A stretch of DNA of 64,000 bases from Eubacteriaceae bacterium (GCA_902363805.1 CABJBF010000005.1:62001-126000), one strand, 5' to 3'. Counted from the stretch's first letter, positions 50,664 to 60,197 are shown. Program-made: numbers and translations. Notes: a model not told the origin generated them from the sequence alone.

Positions 50664-53315
50664 TTATTTATTAATCAATTCATCCAAATAATTCTTTTCT
50701 ATCTTCTGAGATGATTTGTATTGTCTTAAGCCTGCTTCATGCACAGCCATAACATCCTGAAGTAATTCATTTGATGACATACGAACTGCTCCCCTGCTCA
50801 ACACAATCATTTGCTCAAGTCTGTCTGATGTTGCAACCGTAACCTGATATTTTTTCCCGATTTCATTAGTTACTTTTTCAATATATGTGTCTGCCGTTTC
50901 CGCTTCTTTTGTATAGACAACATTTATATTGTTGTATTTTGAAACCTCTCCTATATTTCCCTTAACTTTGTATGCATCAAATACAAGTATTAACTCGCAT
51001 TGCTTGTATCCCTGATAATTACTCATAATATCCATAAGTTTAAGTCTTGCCCCATCCAGATTGACCTGTGCAAGTTCATTTAATTCATTCCATGCAAATA
51101 TTACATTGTAACCATCCACAAGCAAATATTTTTTCTCATTTTTCTTATTTTTGTTTTCCTTATAAACATATTCCTTCTGTGTTCTCTTTCCACTTCCCTG
51201 ATTATCCGTATAACCAAATCCTGTTTCATTCGCCAAACGTCTTTTAACAGGACCAAACTGTTTTTCAAATATTGCCTGTAATTCTTTGTCCTCTGCATAA
51301 CTTGCACCCATTTGCCACTTTTTCCCTGGTTCAGGCTGCTTTACCGGTACAAATTTTTCCGGTTCTTCATAATCATTATCCTTTAAGTTATCAGTTGTTA
51401 CATGTGCATAATCCTTTACTTTATCCCATTCAACATTAAATCCTGCACCATGAGCACAAAATACTGAGCCTGTTGGATTCTCTACATCACGTTCACTGTC
51501 ATAGTTAATTCCCATAATAACTTCAGAAGCATTGTGGCATGGCATATATCCTGCTAATTTGCAATACAACCTTCCACGCCCTCTTGTATAAGTATTTACG
51601 GTTGTAATGTATCCGCTCATAGTTGATACAGGTGCATACCCTGTAATCTCCGTAACCTCACCATTTGTCTTCGGTGTCTCAAATTCCCCTTTCATCTGGC
51701 TTATGTCATTCATCGCCCTGCCCACATTTTCCGTAGGCACTTCCAATGTAAATTCATAATATGGCTCAAGTAAAACACTTTCTGCCTGTTTCAATCCATT
51801 TCGCACTGCCCTATAAGTTGCCTGTCTGAAATCTCCACCTTCAGTATGTTTTGCGTGCGCTCTGCCGCCAATAAGTGTTATCTTCATATCGGTAATGTGC
51901 GAGCCTGTAAGCACACCCACATGCTGCTTTTCGTACAAATGAGTAAGTATTAATCTTTGCCAGTTTTTGTCCAAATCATCTTCCTTGCATGCAGTTTCAA
52001 ATACCATTCCACTTCCCGGTTCTCCCGGCTCAAGAAGCAAATGTACTTCCGCATAATGTCTAAGCGGCTCAAAATGTCCTATTCCTTCCACCTTATTTTT
52101 GATGGTTTCCTTATACACAATGCTACCCTGTCCAAATGTCACATCTATATCAAATCTTTCCTTTATAAGACTCTGTAAAATTTCAATCTGAACATCTCCC
52201 ATAAGTCTTGCATGAATTTCTTTCAAATTTTCATTCCACACAATATCAAGCTGCGGGTCTTCCTCTTCTAACTGCTTTAATTTGTTAAATGTACTATGAG
52301 CATCGCATCCTTCAGGTAAAATAATCTGATATGTCAAAACCGGCTCTAATACCGGAATACTCTCTCCTTCCTGATTTCCGATTCCCTGTCCCGGTCTTGT
52401 ATTTTCGAGTCCTGTTACAGCACACACTTCGCCTGCTTTTACGCTATCTTTTGTCTCAAATTTGTTTCCTGAATAAATTCTAATCTGATTAACCTTTTCA
52501 TCATTGATTACATCTTTAACTTTAAGTACTCCGCCTGTAACCTTCATATGTGTAAGTCTGTTTCCCTGACTGTCTCTTGATATTTTATATACCCTTGCTC
52601 CAAATTCATCCGAATAACTTTTATTCTTAGTAAGATTAGCCATTGCATTTAATAAAAGTTCAATGCCATCAAGCTTTAAAGCTGAACCAAAAAAGCATGG
52701 AAATACCTTTCTTTCTGCAATAAGATTAGTTATTTCCTCATTTGATATTTCACCTGTATCCATATAATTTTCAAGGGCATTTTCATCACATGTTGCAACA
52801 TTTTCAAGAAAATTATCATCTGACTTCTCATAATCAGAAAAATCTACGCAATTTGTATCTAGTCTTGATTTCAAATTCTCCATTATATGATTTTTATCAC
52901 TACCAGCTAAATCCATTTTATTAACAAATATAAATGTAGGGATGTTGTATCTTTTTAAAAGTTTCCACAAAGTTTCTGTATGCCCCTGAACTCCATCACT
53001 TCCGCTGACAACTAAGATTCCATAATCAAGAACCTGTAGTGTTCTTTCCATTTCCGCAGAAAAATCCACATGCCCCGGAGTATCAAGCAAAGTCATGTTT
53101 ATTTCTTCATTTTCATTTTTCCACTTTAACTGTGCCTGCTTTGAGAATATTGTAATTCCACGCTCACGCTCAAGGGAATATGTATCCAAAAATGCATCTT
53201 TATGGTCAACTCTTCCTAATTTCCTTATGTTTCCTGTTGTATATAACAAAGCCTCTGACAATGTAGTTTTTCCTGCATCTACATGTGCCAAAATTCCTAA
53301 TATCAATTGTTTCAT
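50664..53315 (-). CDS. TetM-like ribosome-protection GTPase fused to a NYN ribonuclease domain
   Basis: The protein has 883 residues. The first 640 follow TetM/TetO: G1 GILAHVDAGKTT (near 6-17), switch I LERERGIT, G3 DTPGH, G4 NKMD, then EF-G-like domains to VSTMSGYITTVNTYTRGRG. A linker leads to a C-terminal NYN/YacP domain (about 728-883) with LLVDGYNVIFAW, ILVFDAYK, YTKEAETADTYIEKV and TSDRLEQ, which hold the conserved acidic residues. Ribosome-protection proteins bind the A-site region. Rae1, the Bacillus YacP protein, cuts mRNA in the ribosomal A site. The fusion suggests ribosome rescue by mRNA cleavage, not just tetracycline release. It is chromosomal in base composition and lies outside the ICE. 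Confidence 0.88.
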   Translation of the reverse strand: MKQLILGILAHVDAGKTTLSEALLYTTGNIRKLGRVDHKDAFLDTYSLERERGITIFSKQAQLKWKNENEEINMTLLDTPGHVDFSAEMERTLQVLDYGILVVSGSDGVQGHTETLWKLLKRYNIPTFIFVNKMDLAGSDKNHIMENLKSRLDTNCVDFSDYEKSDDNFLENVATCDENALENYMDTGEISNEEITNLIAERKVFPCFFGSALKLDGIELLLNAMANLTKNKSYSDEFGARVYKISRDSQGNRLTHMKVTGGVLKVKDVINDEKVNQIRIYSGNKFETKDSVKAGEVCAVTGLENTRPGQGIGNQEGESIPVLEPVLTYQIILPEGCDAHSTFNKLKQLEEEDPQLDIVWNENLKEIHARLMGDVQIEILQSLIKERFDIDVTFGQGSIVYKETIKNKVEGIGHFEPLRHYAEVHLLLEPGEPGSGMVFETACKEDDLDKNWQRLILTHLYEKQHVGVLTGSHITDMKITLIGGRAHAKHTEGGDFRQATYRAVRNGLKQAESVLLEPYYEFTLEVPTENVGRAMNDISQMKGEFETPKTNGEVTEITGYAPVSTMSGYITTVNTYTRGRGRLYCKLAGYMPCHNASEVIMGINYDSERDVENPTGSVFCAHGAGFNVEWDKVKDYAHVTTDNLKDNDYEEPEKFVPVKQPEPGKKWQMGASYAEDKELQAIFEKQFGPVKRRLANETGFGYTDNQGSGKRTQKEYVYKENKNKKNEKKYLLVDGYNVIFAWNELNELAQVNLDGARLKLMDIMSNYQGYKQCELILVFDAYKVKGNIGEVSKYNNINVVYTKEAETADTYIEKVTNEIGKKYQVTVATSDRLEQMIVLSRGAVRMSSNELLQDVMAVHEAGLRQYKSSQKIEKNYLDELINK

Positions 53316-53320
53316 ACGCC

Positions 53321-53375
53321 TGTTTCTCCTCTATATATCAAAATAAGTCAAGAACTCTGTTCTTCACATCATTCC
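53321..53375. repeat. 55-bp direct repeat, copy 1 (leader of the GTPase-NYN gene)
   Basis: The segment 53321-53375 is identical at every base to 55140-55194. On the minus strand it holds a small AGAAC/GTTCT hairpin and the GAGGAGAAAC ribosome binding site for the gene below. The two copies bracket the DUF2079 gene, 1819 bases apart. Confidence 0.95.
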
Positions 53376-53396
53376 GTAACGAAAATAAACAATTAT

Positions 53397-55160
53397 TTAT
53401 TTTTTGTATATAGCAATCACTCCTTTATCTTCATATATAAGTTTATAATCTTTTAATGGATATTGTTTATTTACTCTTTCATCAATTACTACATATTCTG
53501 TGTTAATTGTTTTAACATAATCGATATCATATAATTGTAAATTTTTACTTAAATGCGGAATCAGTAACCCATAAGCCGTCACACTAGCATTTAATGGAAC
53601 TTTTTCAATTCCTTTATCCATTTTTTCTATTGTTGTACCATTTTCTGCAACCATTGATATATATTCAACGGTATTTGGAATGGTTACGCATACAAACATC
53701 ATTACTGATATAATTAAACTTATAACAATCTTGTCTACATTATCCTTTTTATAGCAACTACTAATATTAAGAATTATAATAAACATTATAAACGCAATTG
53801 TTCCATAATTATAATGAGCCCTGATACTATAAAAATATATATATGCACTAGCAACATTAATAAATAAAAATGGCAACAACAAAATGTATCTACTATATTT
53901 CTTTCCTCCATTAAATAATAATAACCCAATTGGCATAATCATATATATAATATATTGGATTTTTTCCTTACCGCCAACTTCAAATTGTGTTATTACATAT
54001 CCTGGATTACTCAATATTGTTTCTATAATTTGACTAATTCCACCATTCTTATCGTACATCAAATTTTCAAACAATGTATTGTTTATATCTTTTGATGTTC
54101 CCATACTAAAATAGTTTATCATTGTCATGGCAAAAGCAAACCATATGCATGATATAATAGCAAAAACAAAACCTGTTTTAACTTTATTTTTTGAAACAAT
54201 ATAATATATTCCTAATATAAATATATAAATAACAACATCCTCTTTTATCATTAATGTTAATATAAGAAATATAACTTCACTTTTTCTTCGGTTAGTTTCT
54301 ACTGCCCATATAAGCATTAATAATAAGAATGTCAAAAAACTATTTTCATGTATACCATATAATGTACCTCCTATAACTGCCGGATACAAAGCATAAATAA
54401 CAACTATTGCAAACATATTATAATTCCCTATATCATAATGTTTACATAATAAATAAATAGGAATTATAGGTAATGCAATCATTATTCCTTGAGCAATTAG
54501 AAGTGTCTCTGGATGTGGAAATATATAATAAATTGGATATAACAAATAAAATATCAAAGAAAAATGTCTACCTAAATGTGACATAAGATATTGTTTTTCT
54601 ATAGTAGTTTCCATTGTACCCTTTTGTCTCATATACTCAAACATTTGAGCAAAAATTCCAAAATCATATGTTCCTATAGCATATGCCTTATATCTTGCTA
54701 TACCTACCCCACATACAGTCATAATTATAAACAATCCAATTAATATTAGACATAATTTTATATTTGCAATTTTTATCTTTTTTAATTCTTCTTTTATTTC
54801 TTCCTTCATATACCAATAAGCGCTTATCACTAAGATTGACAATACACAGAGCAAAAAAATGTTTTTGCTCTGTGTATTTTTCGTTATATATAAATTTATT
54901 AGTAATACTTTTATTGCAAACATAAAAATCACAAAACAAGAAACCAATTTACCATTTTTAATATTTTTGAAAGTTACAGCACCAATTATTCCTATACAAA
55001 CAATAAGTTTAATTACAATTACCAAAATATTAGGTTTAGCTATTTCACTTATACTCATTCCACTAAGCAATGAACTTAACATATACCCTCCAAACAAACT
55101 AACTGTTACTTTTTCAATATCTATCTCCGACTTCATATATGTTTCTCCTCTATATATCAA
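53397..55160 (-). CDS. DUF2079 polytopic membrane protein
   Basis: This 587-residue protein has about 12 membrane segments. The family pattern is visible: TYDFGIFAQMFEYMRQ, then HLGRHFSLIFYLLYPIYYIF and PHPETLLIAQGIMIALPIIP. DUF2079 proteins are related to GT-C glycosyltransferases, and the Asp and Arg-His of these motifs lie where such enzymes bind lipid-linked sugar. The start is either near 55160 or at the later Met in YMKSEIDIEK (about 55136), which fits the GAGGAG site better. The gene sits between two copies of a 55-bp repeat and looks inserted between ksgA and the GTPase gene. Confidence 0.8.
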   Translation of the reverse strand: MIYRGETYMKSEIDIEKVTVSLFGGYMLSSLLSGMSISEIAKPNILVIVIKLIVCIGIIGAVTFKNIKNGKLVSCFVIFMFAIKVLLINLYITKNTQSKNIFLLCVLSILVISAYWYMKEEIKEELKKIKIANIKLCLILIGLFIIMTVCGVGIARYKAYAIGTYDFGIFAQMFEYMRQKGTMETTIEKQYLMSHLGRHFSLIFYLLYPIYYIFPHPETLLIAQGIMIALPIIPIYLLCKHYDIGNYNMFAIVVIYALYPAVIGGTLYGIHENSFLTFLLLMLIWAVETNRRKSEVIFLILTLMIKEDVVIYIFILGIYYIVSKNKVKTGFVFAIISCIWFAFAMTMINYFSMGTSKDINNTLFENLMYDKNGGISQIIETILSNPGYVITQFEVGGKEKIQYIIYMIMPIGLLLFNGGKKYSRYILLLPFLFINVASAYIYFYSIRAHYNYGTIAFIMFIIILNISSCYKKDNVDKIVISLIISVMMFVCVTIPNTVEYISMVAENGTTIEKMDKGIEKVPLNASVTAYGLLIPHLSKNLQLYDIDYVKTINTEYVVIDERVNKQYPLKDYKLIYEDKGVIAIYKK

Positions 55161-55194
55161 AATAAGTCAAGAACTCTGTTCTTCACATCATTCC
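55140..55194. repeat. 55-bp direct repeat, copy 2 (leader of the DUF2079 gene)
   Basis: This is an exact copy of 53321-53375. Here it lies 18 bases after the ksgA stop. With the next bases (TGACTT) it can form AAGTCA ... TGACTT around the inner hairpin, which may end ksgA transcription in part. Confidence 0.95.
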
Positions 55195-55212
55195 TGACTT
55201 GATTTTTCGTTA

Positions 55213-56076
55213 TTATTTACTGTTTAGTATATCTGTTAATTTTGCAAATTCTTCAAGAGTAAATGCCTCTCCTCTTACGCTTTCTGATTTGCTCATTGAA
55301 ACAAGTGCCTCTGTAACCTGTTTCCTTGTAAAATTTAATTCCGGTGAATTTTTCAATCCGTTAGCCAATGTTTTACGTCTTTGGTTAAATGAAGCACGTA
55401 TAATCTTAAACATTAATTTCTCATTGCTTACTTTTACCTGAGTATCTTTGTGTCTTGTAAGTTTTATAACTGCAGAATCTACATTTGGCTTTGGCATAAA
55501 ACATGATGCCGGAACCTTTAGCACTATATCTGCTGTTGCATAATACTGAACGGCTAATGATAAAGCTCCATAGTCCTTTGAACCGGGACCTGTCTTCATT
55601 CTGTCCGCGACTTCCTTTTGAACCATAATTGTAATGCTGTCAATTGGCACTCCACTTTCAAATAATCCCATTATGATAGGAGTTGTTATATAATAAGGCA
55701 AATTTGCAACAACCTTAATTGGCTTTCCGTCATTTCTTTCTTCTGCCAATTTCTTAATATCCACTTTTAAGACGTCTTCATTAATTACTTCTACGTTATT
55801 ATATTCGCTTAAAGTATCCTGAAGTATCGGAATAAGTGACTTATCAATTTCCACTGCAACTACTTCTCTTGCATTTTCGCACAAATACTGTGTCATTGTT
55901 CCTATTCCCGGACCAATTTCTAATACAAAATCTTCTTTTGTAATATTTGCAGCACTTACAATATTTTCTAATATATTAGAATCAATTAAAAAATTTTGTC
56001 CGAATCTCTTTTGAAATGCAAATCCATATTTATTTATTACTTCTAATGTTGCTTTCGGGCTTCCTAAATATGCCAT
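55213..56076 (-). CDS. ksgA: 16S rRNA dimethyladenosine transferase KsgA
   Basis: This 287-residue enzyme has the N-terminal KRFGQNFLID, the S-adenosylmethionine motif EIGPGIGT, the acidic VAVEIDKSL and the catalytic NLPYYI. It dimethylates two adjacent adenines near the 3' end of 16S rRNA during small-subunit maturation. It starts 16 bases after tatD. The metG-tatD-ksgA order is common in Clostridia. Confidence 0.96.
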   Translation of the reverse strand: MAYLGSPKATLEVINKYGFAFQKRFGQNFLIDSNILENIVSAANITKEDFVLEIGPGIGTMTQYLCENAREVVAVEIDKSLIPILQDTLSEYNNVEVINEDVLKVDIKKLAEERNDGKPIKVVANLPYYITTPIIMGLFESGVPIDSITIMVQKEVADRMKTGPGSKDYGALSLAVQYYATADIVLKVPASCFMPKPNVDSAVIKLTRHKDTQVKVSNEKLMFKIIRASFNQRRKTLANGLKNSPELNFTRKQVTEALVSMSKSESVRGEAFTLEEFAKLTDILNSK

Positions 56077-56092
56077 TATTTTTCCTCATTTT

Positions 56093-56881
56093 CTATATTA
56101 ATCTGTCTACATCATCTAATCCGATGCCATATATTTTCTTTGCATTATTGCTTGTAATCTCTACAACTTCGTCAGGAGTTATTCCCTTTATTTCAGAAAT
56201 TGCACTAACAATATACGGAATATTCAATGATGAATTTCTCTTTCCTCTGTTCGGTTCAGGTGATAAATATGGGCAGTCTGTTTCTAATACTAAATTTTCC
56301 ATTGGAGCATATTCAACTACTTCACGTAATTTTCTTGCATTCTTAAATGTTATTACGCCTCCGATTCCTAAATAGAATCCCATATCAATGTATTCACGTG
56401 CCATTTCTTTTTCATATGAAAAGCAATGAACGATTCCTCCGATTTCTTCTGCCTTTGAAGCCTTCATAACATCTAAAGTATCTTTAGCTGCCTCTCTGCT
56501 ATGAACAATTATTGGAAGTTCTGCTTCTCTTGCAAGTTCCATCTGCTTTTCAAACCAGGCAATCTGTTCATCTCTGTTATCATTCCAATGATAATCAAGT
56601 CCTATTTCTCCCACTGCAACAATCTTAGGCTTATAAATTGCGTGTTTCAACCAGTCAAAATCCTCATCTGTAAGACTTGCAACTTCGTCAGGATGAACTC
56701 CAAGCGCCCCATATACATTAGGGAATCTTCTTGTAAGACCAACTGTTGTTTTGCATGATGCAATGCTTGCTCCCACATTTACAATATATTCAATTCCTCT
56801 GTTTTGCATAGAATCTAAGAGCTTCTCTCTATCTTTATCAAATGCTTCGTCATCATAATGTGCGTGTGTATCAATTATCAT
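56093..56881 (-). CDS. tatD: TatD-family metal-dependent DNase
   Basis: This 262-residue protein has the metal-binding motifs DTHAHYDD (near 3-10), GEIGLDYHW, VHSREA, a His in GIVHCFS and ETDCPYLSPEPNRG. TatD enzymes are 3'-5' exonucleases of the amidohydrolase fold with roles in DNA quality control. It lies upstream of ksgA in the same operon. Confidence 0.95.
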   Translation of the reverse strand: MIIDTHAHYDDEAFDKDREKLLDSMQNRGIEYIVNVGASIASCKTTVGLTRRFPNVYGALGVHPDEVASLTDEDFDWLKHAIYKPKIVAVGEIGLDYHWNDNRDEQIAWFEKQMELAREAELPIIVHSREAAKDTLDVMKASKAEEIGGIVHCFSYEKEMAREYIDMGFYLGIGGVITFKNARKLREVVEYAPMENLVLETDCPYLSPEPNRGKRNSSLNIPYIVSAISEIKGITPDEVVEITSNNAKKIYGIGLDDVDRLI

Positions 56882-56944
56882 GATTCTTCCTCCACTCGTT
56901 GATTATCTTCAATTTATAATCTTAATTTTGCAGTGTCACTTAAA

Positions 56945-57000
56945 AAAATCTGTAGGCATCAAAGCCAGGTGCTTTTGACCCCAACATCATATTTATAAAA
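56945..57000. repeat. Intergenic REP-like element, copy 2
   Basis: TGTAGGCATCAAAGCC, GGTGCTTTTGACC and ACATCATAT resemble the element near 17610-17690. TCAAAGC and GCTTTTGA are inverted around the centre. It lies in the 304-base gap between tatD and a 31-residue gene. The rest of the gap holds the terminator at 57084-57173 and nothing else I can support. Confidence 0.45.
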
Positions 57001-57083
57001 TCCATCTTTTTCCCGTAACATATCCTCACTCATTATACTCGAATAAAGAGTTGCTTGCAACACTTCGAATGCGTTTCAATGCA

Positions 57084-57173
57084 CGAAAAAACAAGACCTT
57101 TGACATACTTTTACCAAATTTCAAACCAAACTGTCCGTTGATTTTTCAATTTAATAATTTCCGTCAAAGGTCC
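57084..57173 (-). terminator. Long-loop terminator after the 31-residue gene
   Basis: On the minus strand GGACCTTTGAC and GTCAAAGGTCT pair around a 58-base loop and are followed by TGTTTTTTCG. It lies just downstream of the small gene and would separate it from tatD. Confidence 0.55.
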
Positions 57174-57189
57174 CTTTTAATTTACTTTA

Positions 57190-57285
57190 TTATTCATCAT
57201 CGCCAGGTCTTTGTGTCCACCAGCAGGCTACTCCTGCTGCAACACATACAACAGCTAAAATAATAGCTACTATATTCATTGCCAT
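57190..57285 (-). CDS. 31-residue membrane protein
   Basis: The frame begins ATG at 57285, 8 bases after a perfect AGGAGG, and ends TAA at 57190. The product (MAMNIVAIILAVVCVAAGVA, then CWWTQRPGDDE) is one membrane helix with a short acidic tail on the outside or inside. The strong ribosome binding site and the terminator after it argue for a real gene. It lies between a secreted protein gene and tatD. The family is not recognised. Confidence 0.65.
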   Translation of the reverse strand: MAMNIVAIILAVVCVAAGVACWWTQRPGDDE

Positions 57286-57316
57286 AACACACACCTCCTA
57301 TTACAAAAGATTTTAT

Positions 57317-57736
57317 CTATGTAATAGTCAGTACTCTCTTTTTTCCATCCTGGTTGTGTATATAAACTATATTGTAATTCTTCCGTTTATTATAAGTATA
57401 TAAACCTGCAACACTCTTTACACTAACTCCTCCCGGAAATAAATTGTGTGAAAATATTGCTCCATAAATAAACGGTTGCTGATATCTGTTTCTTAATTTT
57501 GCTTCTTTTGAAGTTCCATCTACAGTTCTTTTAATCTGTATTTGTGCATTTTTTTCAGGACACAGGCATTCACTTTTAACTCTTTTTGCTTCCTGCTTAA
57601 TACTTCCTGCATAAGTATAATCATTCTGATTTACAAATGCTGTGGCAGCATAAGAAGAATAGCCTGAGCTAAAAATAATTGACAATAAAATGGCAATTGC
57701 AAATATTCTGTTTTTAATCCATTTATTTACTGTCAT
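57317..57736 (-). CDS. Secreted protein of unknown function
   Basis: This 139-residue protein begins MTVNKWIKNRIFAIAILLSI and has a signal peptide ending near residue 31 (SYAA). The mature part is basic, with one Cys pair (SECLCPE) and several Tyr-rich strands near the end (GLYTYNKRKNYNIVYIHN). It lies just downstream of metG. No family is recognised. Confidence 0.6.
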   Translation of the reverse strand: MTVNKWIKNRIFAIAILLSIIFSSGYSSYAATAFVNQNDYTYAGSIKQEAKRVKSECLCPEKNAQIQIKRTVDGTSKEAKLRNRYQQPFIYGAIFSHNLFPGGVSVKSVAGLYTYNKRKNYNIVYIHNQDGKKRVLTIT

Positions 57737-57813
57737 AACCTGCTCCCCATTAATACATTCTTAAACAAACATCGGTTACTTTATCATTTAATACATTTTA
57801 CAAATAATTTATC

Positions 57814-59766
57814 TTAGCAGATTTCACTTCCTGCCGGCATATCTTTATCTAATGTCATGACTGAAAGATTTCCGTCGTCATCTGCTGCTGCAAGAATCAT
57901 TCCCTGTGATTCTACGCCACAAAGTTTACAAGGTTTTAAGTTTGTGATAACTGCAACTTTCTTTCCAACCATTTCTTCCGGTTTGTAGTATTTTGCGATA
58001 CCTGATACAATCTGTCGAACTTCATTTCCAATACGAATCTGTGAAACCAAAAGTTTCTTTGCCTTTGGAACAGGCTCACATTTTAATACTTCACCAACAC
58101 GAATCTGTACTTTATCAAAATCATCAATTGTGATTTCTTCCTTTGGTTCAACTTCCGGATATTTTTCTTCCGGTGCTGTTTCTGCTTTCTGCTTTGCCTG
58201 AATTTCTTCTACCTTTGGCATTACATCTTTGATGTCTAATCTTGCAAATAAGATTTCAGGTTTTTCTGTAACCTTATTTCCTGATGGATATTTTCCAAAT
58301 TCAGTCATATCATCAAAGGCTCTTGCCTGTGTATTTAACTGTTCAAGAATCTTCTTTGATGTTTCAGGCATAAATGGTTCTAAAAGACTTGCTCCTATTG
58401 TAATACTTTCAATTAAATTGTAAAGAACTGTTTCAAGTCTTGCCTTCTTTTCTTCATCCTTTGCTAATGCCCAAGGCATTGTTTCATCAATGTATTTATT
58501 GCATCTCTTAAACATTGTGAAGATTTCAGTAATTGCATCTGCAACTCTTAAGTCTTCCATTTTCTTAGATGCCTTAACCTGAGTTTCAAGGACAACTTTC
58601 TTTAAGTCTTCATCAACTTCTTCTGTAACACCTGCGTTATTTACAACACCGCCAAAGTATTTATTTGACATTGAAATTGTTCTGTTTACAAGGTTTCCAA
58701 GTGTGTTTGCAAGGTCAGAATTCATTCTTTCAACCATTAATTCCCAAGTAATTGTTCCATCGTTTTCAAATGGCATTTCATGAAGAACGAAGTATCTTAC
58801 TGCATCTACTCCAAATAAGCTTGCAAGGTCATCAGCATAAATGATGTTTCCTTTTGACTTGCTCATTTTTTCTCCACCCTGAAGTAACCATGGATGTCCA
58901 AATATCTGCTTTGGAAGTGGAACGTCTAATGCCATTAACATAATTGGCCAGTAAATTGTATGGAATCTTAAAATATCTTTTCCAATTAAGTGAAGGTCTG
59001 CCGGCCAATACTTCTTATATAATTCACTGTGATTTCCATCTACATCGTATCCAAGTCCTGTAATATAGTTTGATAATGCATCAATCCATACATAAATAAC
59101 ATGCTTTGGATCAAAGTCTACAGGAACACCCCATTTAAATGATGTTCTTGATACGCATAAATCCTGAAGTCCCGGAAGAAGGAAATTGTTCATCATTTCA
59201 TTCTTTCTTGATTCCGGCTGAATAAATTCAGGATGTGTATTGATGTGTTCAATTAATCTATCTGCATATTTGCTCATTCTAAAGAAATATGCTTCTTCCT
59301 TTGCAGGTGTACATTCTCTTCCACAGTCAGGACATTTGCCATCTACTAACTGTGATGTTGTAAAGAATGATTCACATGGTGTACAATACATTCCTTCGTA
59401 TTCACCTTTGTAAATATCACCCTGATCATATAATTTTTTGAAAATCTTCTGAACCTGTTTTTCGTGGTCTTCATCTGTTGTTCTGATAAATTTATCATAA
59501 GATGTTCCTACCAAATCCCAAATTCGTCTGATTTCTCCTGATACTTCATCTACAAATTCCTTTGGTGTTACACCTTTTTCTGCTGCCTTTAATTCAACCT
59601 TCTGTCCATGTTCATCTGTTCCTGTCTGGAATCTTACATCATAACCCTGCTGTCTCTTATAACGTACAATGCTGTCTGCAAGGATTGCTTCGTATGTGTT
59701 TCCAATATGTGGCTTACCTGATGTGTAAGCAATGGCTGTTGTCAAATAATATGGTTTCTTTTCCAT
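57814..59766 (-). CDS. metG: Methionyl-tRNA synthetase
   Basis: This 650-residue enzyme has the HIGH-like motif PHIGN (near 19-23), a zinc knuckle (CTPCES ... CPDCG), the KMSKSKGN loop (near 297) and the anticodon-binding helical domain. A C-terminal tRNA-binding OB domain starts near 545 (DFDKVQIRVGEVLKCEPVP). It charges tRNA-Met. A Met-specific T-box lies upstream and should raise expression when tRNA-Met is uncharged. Confidence 0.97.
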   Translation of the reverse strand: MEKKPYYLTTAIAYTSGKPHIGNTYEAILADSIVRYKRQQGYDVRFQTGTDEHGQKVELKAAEKGVTPKEFVDEVSGEIRRIWDLVGTSYDKFIRTTDEDHEKQVQKIFKKLYDQGDIYKGEYEGMYCTPCESFFTTSQLVDGKCPDCGRECTPAKEEAYFFRMSKYADRLIEHINTHPEFIQPESRKNEMMNNFLLPGLQDLCVSRTSFKWGVPVDFDPKHVIYVWIDALSNYITGLGYDVDGNHSELYKKYWPADLHLIGKDILRFHTIYWPIMLMALDVPLPKQIFGHPWLLQGGEKMSKSKGNIIYADDLASLFGVDAVRYFVLHEMPFENDGTITWELMVERMNSDLANTLGNLVNRTISMSNKYFGGVVNNAGVTEEVDEDLKKVVLETQVKASKKMEDLRVADAITEIFTMFKRCNKYIDETMPWALAKDEEKKARLETVLYNLIESITIGASLLEPFMPETSKKILEQLNTQARAFDDMTEFGKYPSGNKVTEKPEILFARLDIKDVMPKVEEIQAKQKAETAPEEKYPEVEPKEEITIDDFDKVQIRVGEVLKCEPVPKAKKLLVSQIRIGNEVRQIVSGIAKYYKPEEMVGKKVAVITNLKPCKLCGVESQGMILAAADDDGNLSVMTLDKDMPAGSEIC

Positions 59767-59869
59767 TTCAAATAAACTCCTTTTTTATTTATTCTAAAAA
59801 CTCCCGAATATAGTTTCATAGGAATTGACAAAATCAACGAAAGTACAATTACGTTGCCTGTCGCCCGTA

Positions 59870-60185
59870 GTGGTACTAAATTAAAATAAGCACTCTCTTC
59901 TTTATGCAAAGACGAGAGTGCTTTAACTTCGTGGTACCACTTTACTTTATTCAGATATTAGTATCATTAATTACTGTATTCAAATACTATTCTTAATCCA
60001 CTAACAAAACTATATCCAAATCTCATTTCACTTTAACGGGTGTTTCCGTCACAGGTTTACTTTATGCTCGCCCATGCCGCTCCAAGTCCATCTTCCATAG
60101 TTCAACCTGTTGTCTGCTTTCACCTAATCAGACTCTCTGTAAACTGTATTCCCATGTACTCTTCTCTTCATTGCGTTTAATTATG
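59870..60185 (-). promoter_or_regulatory. Met-type T-box riboswitch of metG
   Basis: Reading the minus strand, a stem I region with AGAGAG and the specifier loop GAACT-ATG-GAAGATGG (near 60095) is followed by the T-box core AAAGTGGTACCACGAAG (59927-59943). A terminator AAGCACTCTC / GAGAGTGCTT (59888-59923) with TATTTTAATTT comes next. ATG as specifier fits Met. Uncharged tRNA-Met would bind specifier and T-box and prevent the terminator. Confidence 0.9.
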
Positions 60186-60197
60186 CCAATTACTATG

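Noticed and set aside
50664..53315. Acquired tetracycline resistance gene as ICE cargo
   Set aside because: It lies outside attR, has chromosomal base composition and carries an extra nuclease domain, so it is not a typical tet(M)/tet(W)-type cargo gene.
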